Shown: piece after piece, positions 35,029 to 46,345 of the stretch
Layout: each line of letters begins with the position of its first letter
Numbering within the stretch: the stretch's first letter is position 1
Assembly (NCBI GenBank): GCA_013146195.2
Contig: CM028383.1
Span: 21,041,642 to 21,105,641 of the forward strand
Length of the DNA stretch: 64,000 nt
Reading direction: 5' to 3'
Origin: Codonopsis lanceolata
Taxonomy: Eukaryota; Streptophyta; Magnoliopsida; Asterales; Campanulaceae
The notes under the pieces: model-generated
The model's input: only the letters and a program-made list of their open reading frames with translations
The model's database searches: none
What the model was told of the DNA's origin: nothing
Translations under genes and position numbers: made by a program

Positions 35029-36811
35029 CTAATGCTCAAGATCTCCGCATTCACCTACATCGATCTCCATCGTGCCTTCCTTTTCTGATGGCACAATTCT
35101 GCAGCAATTTCTTCGGGGACTCTGTTTAGAAAACCGAAACAAGAAATCACTCTCGGCATTAGTGGTCAAAAGATTGTTTGTTCGTTTAGTTTTTTCAGAA
35201 TTGTGTTCTGTTTTCGTTTTCAAGATCAGGAATGTAATGAGCTAATTTACTCGAGAAGATAAGGGAAAAGAAGCAAATGAAAGAAATAACACTAGTAGAA
35301 GAAAAGAAAGTTGATGAAATTACCTTATCCCATAGATGTGGGTTGGGATTTTTGTAAACCACAACTCGATGGATCTGTGATGGGTCCTGCCATTCGCCAT
35401 TGGCACTCATCTTCTTGGCCGAAATAGCGAACATACTCGCTAGATGTTTGATTAGTCGAAGGATTGTATAGAGCATTTGACAATACAAACACGCAAGGCA
35501 TCGTACAACCATCTAGGCCGATCGGACGAGTGTTGAATGGGAAACCGGTGGTACTGGCTTCCAGGTACCAGTTGAGGAAGGTTCTTGCAGGCCTTTCAAT
35601 TTCCCTAGGCGAGATCATGCCTCGTAATATTTGGACTGCATAGCCCCATGCGACCGAGACGGTCCATCGTCGGCTATGGTCGTAGCATATGGACTGTTGC
35701 ATGAGGGAAGCGGAGTCGAGCTTTATGGGCATGTTTAATCGTTGTATGGCCTTGACTTGGTCTAGTTCGGGGAATATTGGGTCGATCTTGTCGAGGTGAT
35801 GTAGAGAGACTAGAGGTGCTACTGGATGAGCCGCCAGATATCCAAATATGTTTCCATACAAATCGAACTAAACAAAATCATCAAGGTTAACATCAAATTA
35901 TCGGGAACTTGAATTAGCGTATAATGTACTGAGTTGGTCTTACATGAGCTCCAATCTCTCACACGGTCACACGGTGGATTGAATAAGGAGAATTCATCTT
36001 ATAAAATATATCCGTAATATTGTCCTACCTAAATTTTTCCCTAATGTACTCCCTCAATTATTGTTCTATTTGATTTTTTAAGTTAAATTTTAAATAAATA
36101 TTTTTTTTTGAAATTATAAAACAATTAGTAATGTTTTATAAATATTAACTGCAATACTATAGTACTAGGGTAAAATACCAATGACCCCCTCAACTATGGG
36201 TTAGATTCAAATTGGCCCCCCTCAACTATTAAATGAAGCAATGTCCCCCTTAATTATTGCATTTTCTTTAATTACAACTTCTGTTTAGGAACTGTCATTT
36301 ATGTTGATGTAAAATGCCTATATGAGACTCATGTGACCATCTTTATGTTTTTTTAAATCATAATTCAATTTCAGTGTTTTAAATGACTATTTTATCCTTA
36401 TTTTTCTAAATCCCTCTTTGTGCCTAAAAATGGTCGATATAAATAGATTTTTATTTTTATTTTGAATATTATGATAAAAATAATACATAGAGATGGTTAT
36501 ATGAGTCTTACGTGTGTACATTCCATCAATTCAAACGATCAAGCCTAAACAAAAGGTGCAATTTAAAAAATGTTATAGTTGAGGAAGATACATTGCTTCA
36601 ATTGAAAGTTAAGGAGGGAAAAGCCAACCTTTACCCTTAGTTGAGGGGGTTAACTATAATTTACCCATAATACTAACGATAACGATCATGAAAAATATAG
36701 TTGATCGATCTAAATCGACTTAAGACTCCTCACTAGCATCACTACTTTAATCCAATCCAAATATAACACGACGAATAGAAACACACGAAAAAAATATACT
36801 TCAGAGTCTAC

Positions 36812-36847
<36 letters not shown>

Positions 36848-37771
36848 ATGAAACCCAATTTCTTTAGTGAGTGGAACCCCAAGTTCAGCCATGCAAGCTT
36901 GGATCCGATCATCCGACCCGTACAAAGCCGGGTACCTTTGCAAACAATCATCTTGGATCTTTTCAAGAGCTTTTGCCAATGGATAACTGATAGCAAAACC
37001 ACCTCCTCCATAAGCCATGTTATACGAAAACTTAATATTTTGCAGATGACTCTCCGATGAACTCCCAATATAATACAACTCATTATGATTGTATTTCTCC
37101 AAAACCCTAATCAAATTATCGACGACAAAAACAGTGTCGTCATCTCCCATCACGATCCACCTCACATTATCTAACCCTAATCGCACTGTCTCTGATACGA
37201 TCCTTGATATCCGTATTGCGGACCGATCACCCTCCTTGTTAGTGTACTTGAACCTAGAAATGTCACTCGAGATTTTCAGAGGCGGTAGAGTGTAAATATC
37301 GTTGTCTTCATTTTCCACCGGTTTGTCTAACCAAACGTAGCCTCGGGTCACATTTGGTCTCCACCATAGCTTGATGTACTCTTTTCTATGGAGCCATAGA
37401 TTTTCAGAAGCCGCAATCCCAAACACAATGTGATGGAGCTGCGTTTTGTTATTGTTGTTGATTTTGGTGCTGTCGTACGAGATTGTTTTATTATTAGGGT
37501 TTGGGGGGATAAGGAAATGTTTTCTAATGCTTGGAGTAGGGTTGAAAGGATTGCGAGTGCACGAGCTTGCATGGTAAAGGAACATGAACTTGAGGGTGTA
37601 AAGGATGTATGCAAGAAAGAGAAAAGTGACAATGGATAGGATAATATACTTGGCTTTGGCTTTGAATACGGATCGAATAGGGTTTTTAATAGTTTTGGAT
37701 GGAAGGAGACATGGCAGTTTGCCTTTCATGGCGTAGCGTTTTAGATGCTTATTCCCTGATAAAAAAACCAT
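35029..37771 (-). CDS. DUF604 fringe-like glycosyltransferase, with one extra base near the end
   Basis: Three exons on the reverse strand: 37771-36845, 35867-35324, 35121-35029. The start MVFLSGNK (37771) is preferred; an in-frame ATG at 37867 would add 32 low-complexity residues. A single membrane segment (about residues 42-66) predicts a type II Golgi protein. The catalytic domain holds IVFGIAASENLWLHRKEY, LWWRP, WIVMGDDDTVF (acidic triad about 210-212), the Gly-rich YNMAYGGGGFAISYPLA and GFHQFDLYGNIFG across intron 1. The C-terminus ends SPRRNCCRIVPSEKEGTMEI. Exon lengths sum to 1564, one over a multiple of three: an extra C in the CC at 35386-35387 shifts frame after ECQWRMA, giving a stop at 35325, while the family continuation DPSQIHRVVVYKNPNPHLWD is in the next frame. 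Sequencing error or a recent frameshift; sugar donor and acceptor unknown. Intron 1 holds a MITE. Confidence 0.83.
35945..36045. repeat. Short dispersed repeat in glycosyltransferase intron 1
   Basis: Counterpart of 34090-34215: the words CTTATAAAATATATCCGTAA and CTACCTAAATTTTT line up. Followed at about 36053 by CTCCCTCAATTATTGTTC, possibly a truncated Stowaway end. Confidence 0.4.
36168..36666. mobile_element. 499-bp Mutator-like MITE in intron 1
   Basis: Inverted ends GGGTAAAATACC.. and (reverse) GGGTAAATTATAG.. share CCCCCTCAACTA and extend imperfectly for about 150 bp. Flanks ATAGTACTA (36159-36167) and ATAATACTA (36667-36675) match at 8 of 9, fitting an aged 9-bp duplication. No ORF. 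Confidence 0.7.
36813..36842. repeat. AG microsatellite at a splice donor
   Basis: Fifteen AG units on the plus strand, which read (CT)n starting at position +3 of intron 1 of the reverse-strand glycosyltransferase gene (CAG|GTCTCTCT). Confidence 0.9.
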
Positions 37772-37864
37772 GGAGAAAGAGTTGGATGGAGATGGAGGTG
37801 GAGAGAGAGAGAAACTAAAATACCTGGGTGAGAGCAAATTCAAAAGAGGAGATATATTCTTAGC

Positions 37865-37868
<4 letters not shown>

Positions 37869-37898
<30 letters not shown>
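37869..37898. repeat. TA microsatellite upstream of the glycosyltransferase gene
   Basis: About 15 TA units, just upstream (in gene direction) of the alternative ATG at 37867. Confidence 0.9.
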
Positions 37899-37902
<4 letters not shown>

Positions 37903-37989
37903 AAAATACACCTTGTGCAAGTGGGGCCGAGTCATACGGCTCGCAGAGTGTTGAAGATGAACATTTTTCATGTCTAATTATTTAAGATA

Positions 37990-39560
37990 TTAGTTATTTA
38001 TTCTGTACACCGCACGAGTACAATATGAGATATATATATTTTTTGTAATAATAATATAACTTTTGGATATTATAATTAGATTGTTAATATCTTCCTTTGT
38101 TATAATATATTTTTTTTCTATTGTTGCTAATATTAAACGATTTTTTTACCTAAATATTTTTAAAATTAACACAAGTTTCTAACTAACGTGAGATATATAC
38201 ATATTTTGTATTAGTAATAATAGTAAAAATCTTTGATCTAAAGACTTTTAAAATTAACATCTAACTTGATAATAATATTAGAAGTTATTTTGTTAAAAAC
38301 TTTTAAAATCATAATTCATTTTTAAACAATGTGAGATACTTATTTTCTATTTTATTGGTAATGAAAGTTTAAGTTTTTTATCTAAAGATTTTTAAAATCA
38401 ACAACATATGTTATATATATTTTCTATTAGTAATAATAGTAGTTGATAAAATATTTTTTAACCAACATCTATTTTTAAACAATGTGGATACATATTTATA
38501 TTGGTAATAACATAAAAATTCATTTATCTAATGACTTTTATAACTAATACTCATTTCTAAATAATGTGAAATATATTTCTTTATAATCAATGTGAGATAC
38601 ATTATTTAAAAACTTTTTAAAGCAATATCACTTTTATAACTAATGTGAAATACTTCTCTTCTATTGTTAATAATTGTAGACTTTTAAAATCAGTGATTCA
38701 GTATCACTCTCTAACCGTTGTGGAATACATATCCTCATTTGTTAATAATAGTAAAAGTCTTTTATCTTAAAAAATTTATAATCAACATCTCTTTAAATAA
38801 TGTGAGATACATCTCTTATATTATATTGATGATAAAAGTAAAAGTCTTTTATTTAAAGACTTTTAAAATCAACATCATTTTTTAACCAATGTATGATATC
38901 TCTTCTATTAGTAATAATATTAAAAATATTTTTATCTAAAATTAAAATCAACTCACTTTCTAACCAATGTGAGATATACATATTCTATTGATAATAACGG
39001 TAGAAGTCTTATATTTAAAAACTTCAAAAACTAACATTACTCTCTACCAAATGTATGATACATCTATTCTATTGGTAATAATAATATTTTTAAAACCAAC
39101 ATTAATTTATAACCAATGTGTGATACATATCTTCTATTGATAATAATAGTAGAATACGTTGTAATTAGTGTGAGATACATGCATTTATTTTATTCGTAAC
39201 AAAAAGTCTTTAATCTAAAGACTTTTTAAACCAACATTTATTTTTAAGCAATGTGAGTTACATATATTTTATTGATAATAATAGTAAAAGTCTTTAATAT
39301 AAGACTTTTAAAACTAGCATCTTTTCCTAAACAATATTAGATACATCTATTCTATGGTGATAAAAGTAAAAATATTTTATCAAAATACTTTCAAAACTAA
39401 TATCAATTTATAACCAATGTAAGATAGATCTTTTCTATTTGTAATATTAGTAGAGATGTATTTCATATTTGTTATAAATTTATTTTGGTTTTAAAAGTCA
39501 TTAGATTAAAGATCTAACATTTTATTACTAATAGAAGAGTTGTATCTTGCATTAGTTTAA
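37990..39560. repeat. Degenerate ~85-bp tandem repeat, A/T-rich
   Basis: A unit around CCAATGTGAGATACAT, TCTATTGGTAATAATAGTA, AAAGTCTTTTATCTAAAGAC and CCAACATC recurs at roughly 80-90-bp steps (for example GTGAGATACAT-like words near 38722, 38802, 38968, 39118, 39170, 39258). The last ~130 bp (39430-39560) carry the unit in inverted orientation. No gene. More copies lie at 41440-41690, 42500-42720 and 43080-44390. Confidence 0.75.
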
Positions 39561-39575
39561 AAATAATGTTGGTTG

Positions 39576-39584
<9 letters not shown>

Positions 39585-39634
<50 letters not shown>
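39585..39634. repeat. TA microsatellite
   Basis: About 25 TA units at the end of the first satellite block. Confidence 0.9.
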
Positions 39635-39640
<6 letters not shown>

Positions 39641-39819
39641 AATTAATAGAAGAAATTAATATCTCATTATTGTATTAATTATTAATACCTATTATTAATA
39701 GGTAATCGTTGAGAAATAATGAGTCACACACTCACACATGAATGCTTGAGAATAATAATAATATTATTGTTATAAAAAAATAATAGCAATAGTAATAGTA
39801 ATAATAAAATAGTGCTCGT

Positions 39820-40394
39820 TAGAGCTGTCAAATAGGGCAAAAGCCCGCGGGCATGCCCGCCCCGCCACCTATTAGGGGCGGGTTGGGCTGGTATTTTTCA
39901 TACCCGTTAGGATGCAGGCTTTTCGGGCTTTTCGGGCTATGCCCGTGCGGGCCGGGTGCTTTTGCGGGTTAGGGTGGGGCGGGCCGCATGCAGCCCGCGA
40001 GTTGATTGGTTATGTAATCTTGTTATTTAGTATTTTGAATTTAATGGATTATAGATATGTAATTTACTAATTTTGTTATTTTGTTTTTTACTTATTTAGT
40101 ATTTTAAGTATTTTGAATATATTAATAGATATGTAATTTTGTTATTTGAAGTTTTTTGAATTTAATGGTTTATTTGTCAAAAATTCAAATAATTGATAAT
40201 AAGTAAATAATAATTTAAATAAACCCAATTTTTGCAGGCTAGCCCGTTTTGCCTGCGGCCCTACGCGGGGCGGGTTGGGCTAGTAATTTTTAGGACCGTC
40301 ACATTCGCGGGCTTTCCCCGCCCCGCCCCGTTTCACATCGTGCTTTTTCGGCCCGCGGGCTTTCCCGCCCCGCAGACCCGTTTTGACAGCTCTA
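39820..40394. mobile_element. 575-bp hAT-type MITE
   Basis: Inverted ends TAGAGCTGTCAAA, followed by GC-rich GGGC/GCCCG words at both ends and an A/T-rich centre. Flanks GTGCTCGT (39812-39819) and GAGCTCGT (40395-40402) match at 7 of 8, fitting an 8-bp hAT duplication. No transposase. Confidence 0.75.
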
Positions 40395-40843
40395 GAGCTC
40401 GTACTCACACATGCAATTGACTAAAGCTATTTAGAGGTTGAGATTTATTTTTTTACCGAAATCTTACGGTCACGATTAAAACCTACCTTCACATGTGCGA
40501 AGGCGGTTGTACAACTACCCGGCCGTCTCTCTCTCTCTCTCCAACTCCCCTACTCATATTTTTCAATATTTTTGTTGGATTTCATTTAGGATACGTTAAG
40601 TACAAGCCTACAATAATCTGCTCCTATATTAACGTCGTACGACTGTAATTTTATCCAGTTTGTTGTCTGGGAGATTATTACGGCTGTAATTATCTAGCTT
40701 ATTCTCTTGATGGTCGTTATCCCTAACTTAAAATTTATTGTTTTATTGTTTTACTGTTTTACTACTATTAATTTGTAGTTTTTAATTGATTTTCATCGTA
40801 ATTAACTGAATCAATTTAATTTTTGTCCCGAAATATTTAGTTT

Positions 40844-41343
40844 GTAGTTTCTTAATTGATTGTTATCATAATCAACTGAATCTCAATTTAATTTTTGTCC
40901 GACCTAGATTTATTTTTTTAAAAAAAATTATTTGTAAGTTTTGTAATTTTAAATATTTATATTTTAATTTCTTTCTTTTAAAAAATTGTGCTAAGTTTCC
41001 CTTATTGGTATGAAATCTTTGTGATTTTGATTTCGAATAATGTTTTGTTTTTTCATTCTGTCTCATTCAATTTATTTTATGATTTTTGTTTGTTGAGATT
41101 TTCATTTTTAAATCAATTAACAGGTGTTGGGTTGGTGTGCATGTGAGAGAGAGAATGCTTTTTGACGTTTAATTATACTTTTTTTTTATTAGTTACAAAA
41201 TTTTACAGTCAATAATATTTGTTAATTCTTTAGTTTTTGGGATGTCGTTTTTTTTTTGTGTAGCATACATTGATCCGACTCTTACAAAATCTCAAGCATA
41301 TATTAATTTATTCGCATCATAGGCACGAACACGAAATCTAGTA
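40844..41343. repeat. Left arm of ~500-bp inverted repeat
   Basis: Matches the reverse complement of 41697-42211 over its whole length with scattered differences (shared words GTAGTTTCTTAATTGATTG, TTGTAATTTTAAATATTT, GTTTAATTATACT, TTAATTTATTCGCATCATAG). Confidence 0.75.
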
Positions 41344-41696
41344 TTGTACAATTCTTATCCTCATTGTCATGAATGAAAAAAAAAATAAAATTTCGTTCAA
41401 ATGAAAGCTTTTTTAACATATATGTGTTAGTAGACACCTTAAATTTTGGACTTTATGGTATTAAAATATTTATTTTAAAACTTTTAAAATCATTATTCAT
41501 ATTATAACAATGTGAGATACTTATTTTCTATTTCTATTGGTAATAAAAGTTTAAGACTTTTATCTAAAAACTTTTAAAACTAACATCTCTTTCTAACCAT
41601 GTAGTATACATGCATATTTTCTATTGGTAATAATAATATTTTTAAAACCAACATTAATTTCTGACAAATATGAGATACATTCTTCTATAACTATAA
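41344..41696. repeat. Spacer of the inverted repeat with satellite units
   Basis: 353 bp between the two arms, including two or three copies of the ~85-bp satellite-like unit (CAATGTGAGATACTTA near 41509). Confidence 0.6.
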
Positions 41697-42211
41697 CTAG
41701 ATTTCATGTTCGTGCTTATGACACGGTAGATGATCTATGATGCGAATAAATTAATATATATTTGAGATTTTGTAGGAGTCGGATCCATGTACACTACACA
41801 AAGCAAATACGACATTCAAAAAAAACAAAACACATTTTATTGGTTGTAAAATTTTATAACTCATCTAAAAAGAGTATAATTAAACATCCAAAAACATTCT
41901 CTCTCACCACATCAACTCAGCACATGTTAAGTTGAAATAACCTTAAAAATAAAAATCTCATACAAAAACCATAAAATAAATTGAATGAACGATGTGAACT
42001 AACAAAAAACTATTCAAAATTGAAATCATAAAGATTTTAGACCAAAAAGGGAAAGTTAGCACAATTTTTTTTAAAAAAAGAAATTAAAAATACAAATATT
42101 TAAAATTACAAAACTTACGAACAATTTTTTTTATAAAAAAATCAATTTAAGTCGGATAAAAATTAAATTGAGATTTCAGTTGATTATGATAACAATCAAT
42201 TAAGAAACTAC
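41697..42211. repeat. Right arm of ~500-bp inverted repeat
   Basis: Reverse-complement partner of 40844-41343. If transcribed through, the two arms could form a long hairpin. Confidence 0.75.
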
Positions 42212-43080
42212 AATAAATAAAAGAATAAATTAGATATGAGATCTCAGTAAAATAATAAATGTCTAGTAAAACCATAAAATAGTAAAACAATAAATGTCTA
42301 CTAAATATTTGCTAGAATTAACTGTTTTACACACGCTTGTGAAAATTGAGATTTAATCATGACCAGTAGTTATATTTGGTAAAAATGAATCTTGACCGGT
42401 AGTTAACTTTTCAGAATATTTAATCCTGACCAGTAATTATGTTTGGTAAAAATGAATCCTGACAAGTAGTTAACTACTGGGTGAAATTATAATATAGATA
42501 ATAGTCTTTTATATAAAAACTTTTGAAATCAACATCTCTTTCTAAACAATGTGGGATACATCTCTTCTATTGGCTGTAACATAAAAATAATAATAGTAGT
42601 AGTATTTCATCTAAGGAGTTTTGAAACCAATATCTCTTTGTAAACAATGTGTGATACATCTCTTATATTGATAATAACATAAAAATTCTTTTATTTATAA
42701 ATTAAATTTTATAACCAATATCTATATTACAATAGAGCTCATTCTCACACATGTGCAATTGACTAAAGCTATTTAGAGGTTGAGATTAAATTATCCTAAA
42801 AAATTTAATGGTTGATATTCACTCTTACATTCACATGTGTGAGAATATTTATCTATTTTTAACTTTCTATTTTCTCATCATGTTACAAAGTCATCCTCTA
42901 CAATTAATATTATAAATAGTTACACCCTGAGATTAATCTTCTAAACCATTTTTTTTTGATAAGATCTAGTAATGTACCCCTCAACTGTAACATTTTTTTT
43001 AAATCGCACTTTCTATTTAGACGTTGGCGTTTCAATTGACGAAATCAGATATATTGGCACCGTGTCATAGACATGTGCAC
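42212..43080. other. A/T-rich spacer with small repeats
   Basis: No gene. Contains repeated TGACCAGTAGTTA-like words (42360-42475), satellite units (42500-42720) and a ~110-bp stretch with inverted ends TCTCACACATGTG / CACATGTGTGAGA (about 42748-42846), whose inner part GCAATTGACTAAAGCTATTT also occurs near 40413. Confidence 0.5.
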
Positions 43081-44382
43081 AAAGATCTAGTATGTTTCTA
43101 AATAATATGGATCTCTTTGTAACCAATGCAAGATACATTATCTAAAAACATTTTAAACCAATATCATTTTTCTAACCAATATGAAATATATATTTTTTAA
43201 TTGGTATTAAGTCTTTTATAAAAAAAGACTTTTAATACCTATATCACTCTCTAACCAATGTGGAATACATCTCATCATTTGGCAATAGTAGTAGAAGTTT
43301 TTTTATCTAAAAAAAATCTAAAACCAACATCTCTTTCTATATAATGAGATATCTATTTTCTTTTCTCTTTTATTGATAATAAAAGTAAAAGTCTTTTTAT
43401 TTAAAGATTTTTAAAATTAACATAATTTTTAGCCAATGTAAGATTTATCTCATTTATTGGTAATAATAGTAATTTAAAACCAATATCAATTTTATAACAT
43501 ATGTGTGATATATATATTCTATTGCTAATAATAGTAAGTCTTTTATATAATCTAAAATAATTAAAAATTAATATCATTTTTTAACCAATGTGAGATATAC
43601 ATTTTCTATTAGCAATATTGTAATAATGATAGAAGTCTTTTATCAAAAAAACTTTAAAAACTAACATCACTTTCTAACCAATGTATGATACATCTCTTCA
43701 ATTGGTAATTAATATTAGTATTTTTAAAACAATTATCAATTTCTAACTAATGTGAAATACATTTTTTCTATTGGTAATAATAGTAGAATATTTTGTAACA
43801 ATGTGAGATAGATCTCGTGAAAAAGTGAAAGTCTTTAGTCTAAAGATTTGAAAATCTAACATCTTTTTTGAAACAATGTGTTATACATCTCTTTTATTGG
43901 TAATACTCTATCCGTCCTTAAATTATTGTCTTCGTAGACTTGGCGCACGGTTTAAGAAAACACATTTGACTAGATTATTAATATTAATTTGATGTATAAT
44001 TTACTTTAAAGCCCATATGTATATGACCCATAATTAAAGTAGGATGAAAAAGTAAGGGTAAAATGGTAAAAATATTATTCTAAAAAGAAAGTTTCAAACA
44101 AGACAATTATTTTGAGACGGACAAAAAATAAAAGCAAGACAATAATTTGGGGACGGAGGGAGTAGTATAAAATAATTTAAAATCAATATTATTTTCTAAC
44201 CAATGTGAGATATACATCTTCTATTGGTAATACTAATAATGGTAGAAGTCTTTTATTAAATGATTTCGAAAATCAACATCACTTTCCAATCAATGCATGA
44301 TACATTTTTTCTATTGGTATTTAATAATAATATTTTTAAAACCAACATCAATTTCTAATCAATGTGAGATACATTTATTCTA
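43081..44382. repeat. Second block of the ~85-bp satellite-like repeat
   Basis: Same unit as 37990-39560, with CCAATGTGAGATA and TTCTATTGGTAATA words at regular steps. A Stowaway MITE is inserted at 43906-44162. Confidence 0.7.
43906..44162. mobile_element. Stowaway MITE in the satellite block
   Basis: 257 bp, ends CTCTATCCGTCCTTAAATTA and (reverse) CTCCCTCCGTCCCCAAATTA, flanked by TA on both sides. No ORF. Confidence 0.8.
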
Positions 44383-44955
44383 TTGTTGAAAAATTAGTGT
44401 TTTTAGTTAAAGAAATTGTGCAACTTGAGACATGAATTTCTTTACGTGTCATTTGTTTGTTGGCGAAGGTAATTACGCAAATATGTTCTACTCGGTGAGA
44501 GCATCAAAATGATATATTTATTTGTCCAAATCGAGTTTTGGATGGATAAGATATCAAGACTTAAAATATAATACTTGTTAAAAAATTATTGTTTTTAGTT
44601 AGAGAAATTATGCAACTTGATGCATGAATTTCTTTACGTATCATTTGTTTGTTGACGAAAGTAATTGCACAAATATGTTTTACTAAGTGAGAACATCAAA
44701 ATGATTTATTTATTTGTTTAAATCGAGTTTTGGATAAATAAGATATCAAGACTTAAAGTATAATACTTGTTAAAAAATTAGTGTTTTTAGTGAAATAAAT
44801 TGTGCAACTTGAGGTACGAATTTCTTTACGTGTCATTTGTTTGTTGAAAAAAGTAATTGTGCAAATGTGTTCTAATTGGCAAGAGCATCGAAATGATATA
44901 TTTATTTGTTCAAATCAAGTTTTGGATGAATATGATATCAAGGGTTAAAGTATGG
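44383..44955. repeat. Three tandem copies of a ~192-bp unit
   Basis: Copies begin at about 44383, 44577 and 44769 with TTRAAAAATTAKTGTTTTTAG and end near GATATCAAGACTTAAARTAT. Copies differ by scattered substitutions. No coding capacity. Confidence 0.8.
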
Positions 44956-45234
44956 TGTTAGAATTGAGTCATTAGAAGTAATGTCTCACCTTAAAGAGTT
45001 ATATATCTTGTATGTGCATCAACTAATTTACTTTTTTCGAGCCTATCAAAGACGGGTCAATATCAAAATACAGAGTATATAATTGATAGGCCTCTTGGCA
45101 ATTTAGCCTATTGTTTCGCTTTGGACAATTTTCGGTTGTTACAGTATCTTATATTTGTTTACATTGGAAAAAACATTTTAAGACATGAAAAGATTATAAT
45201 ACCCTTAATAAATCGAAAATGCGTTATGGATGAC

Positions 45235-45475
45235 TCACTAAATATATCGCACTACATCTAATTTTGCACCGCGTTACATCAAATTAAATTACCTAATCCT
45301 ATTTTGCATTGTGATGCACTAAATTGTGCACCACGAGACATCAATTGAAATTACATAATCCAATTTTGCATCGTGCTGCATCAAATTTTGTATTGTGATG
45401 CATCAATTTAAATTACCTAATCCAATTTATGTGTCGCATTACAACAAGTCAAGCACCCAATTGATGCATCGTGCT
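45235..45475. repeat. Irregular minisatellite
   Basis: Repeated words GCATCGTGCTGCATCAA, AAATTACCTAATCCAATTT and TTGCATTGTGATGCA alternate in a loose unit. No gene in 44956-45960 otherwise. Confidence 0.55.
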
Positions 45476-45969
45476 GCAAAGATCATTATGACCCTTTTTT
45501 TCTTGTACACAATCGACAAATGATTCATATTGATCAATCTTTCTGCATCCAAATCCAAATAGATGATGAAGAAGAAGACTCTAAATTAGTAAATGAAAAT
45601 GAAAAAGAGTGAAAAGTTAAGATGGTGGAGTAATCGAATTTAAGATAAAGAAAACATCACCACCTTACCTCTCCACCATTTTTGCTCTCCATACCTACGA
45701 TATGCTGCTGCTCTTTCTCTTTTACGAATATTTTATGAACAATTTCACAAAAATATAATTGAGCGATTAAAAAAAATGATGAGAGGAATTAGAAACTTTG
45801 GAAAGAGGACCCAACAACAATTTATGGCAAATTTCAAGCGTGTACAATTTTAGAAACATGTTTTCATCTAACGCCATCAATTTTTTGGACATTTCATGTA
45901 ACTACAAATTGGTTGCCAAATGACAAAAATGCCATTAATGATGATCCGACCTAAAAAAAATTCAAAAAA

Positions 45970-46345
45970 ACTTATGCCAAGATTTGGCATCAGCATTATT
46001 TCACAGTTTATTCGAACAAAAAAAATTCAAAAAATCTGATGCCAAGGCTTGACATCAGGTGAAAAAAATTCAAAAAATCTGATGCCAAGCTTTGACATCA
46101 GCATTGATTTCACAATTTATTCAAAAAAAAAAATTCAAAAAAGGTGATGCCAAGGTTTGGCATCAACATTGATTTCACAGTTTATTCACACCAATAAAAA
46201 TTCAAAAAAGCTGATGCCAAGGCTTGACATCAGGTGAAAAAAAATCTAATAATCCAGGCATCAGGTTGCTGATGCTAAATACTCTTGGCATCAGGTTGAC
46301 AAACTCATTCTTCATCTTCTCTGGCATCAGGTTGCTGATGCTCAA
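45970..46345. repeat. Array of palindromic TGATGCCAAG hairpins
   Basis: Five copies of a ~20-bp palindrome (45974, 46038, 46080, 46145, 46212; type TGATGCCAAGGTTTGGCATCA) alternate with A-rich linkers containing AAAAATTCAAAAAA and TTCACAGTTTATTC, then degenerate to GGCATCAGGTTGCTGATGC words up to 46345. Some copies have the palindrome weakened (CTTGACATCA). Confidence 0.75.

Noticed and set aside
36710..36844. C-terminal extension reading through the AG repeat in the glycosyltransferase frame
   Set aside because: It replaces the conserved second exon with an SLSLSL run; best explained as intron sequence.
45970..46345. CRISPR-like array
   Set aside because: Repeats are palindromes joined by similar A-rich linkers, not unique spacers, and the genome is plant nuclear.
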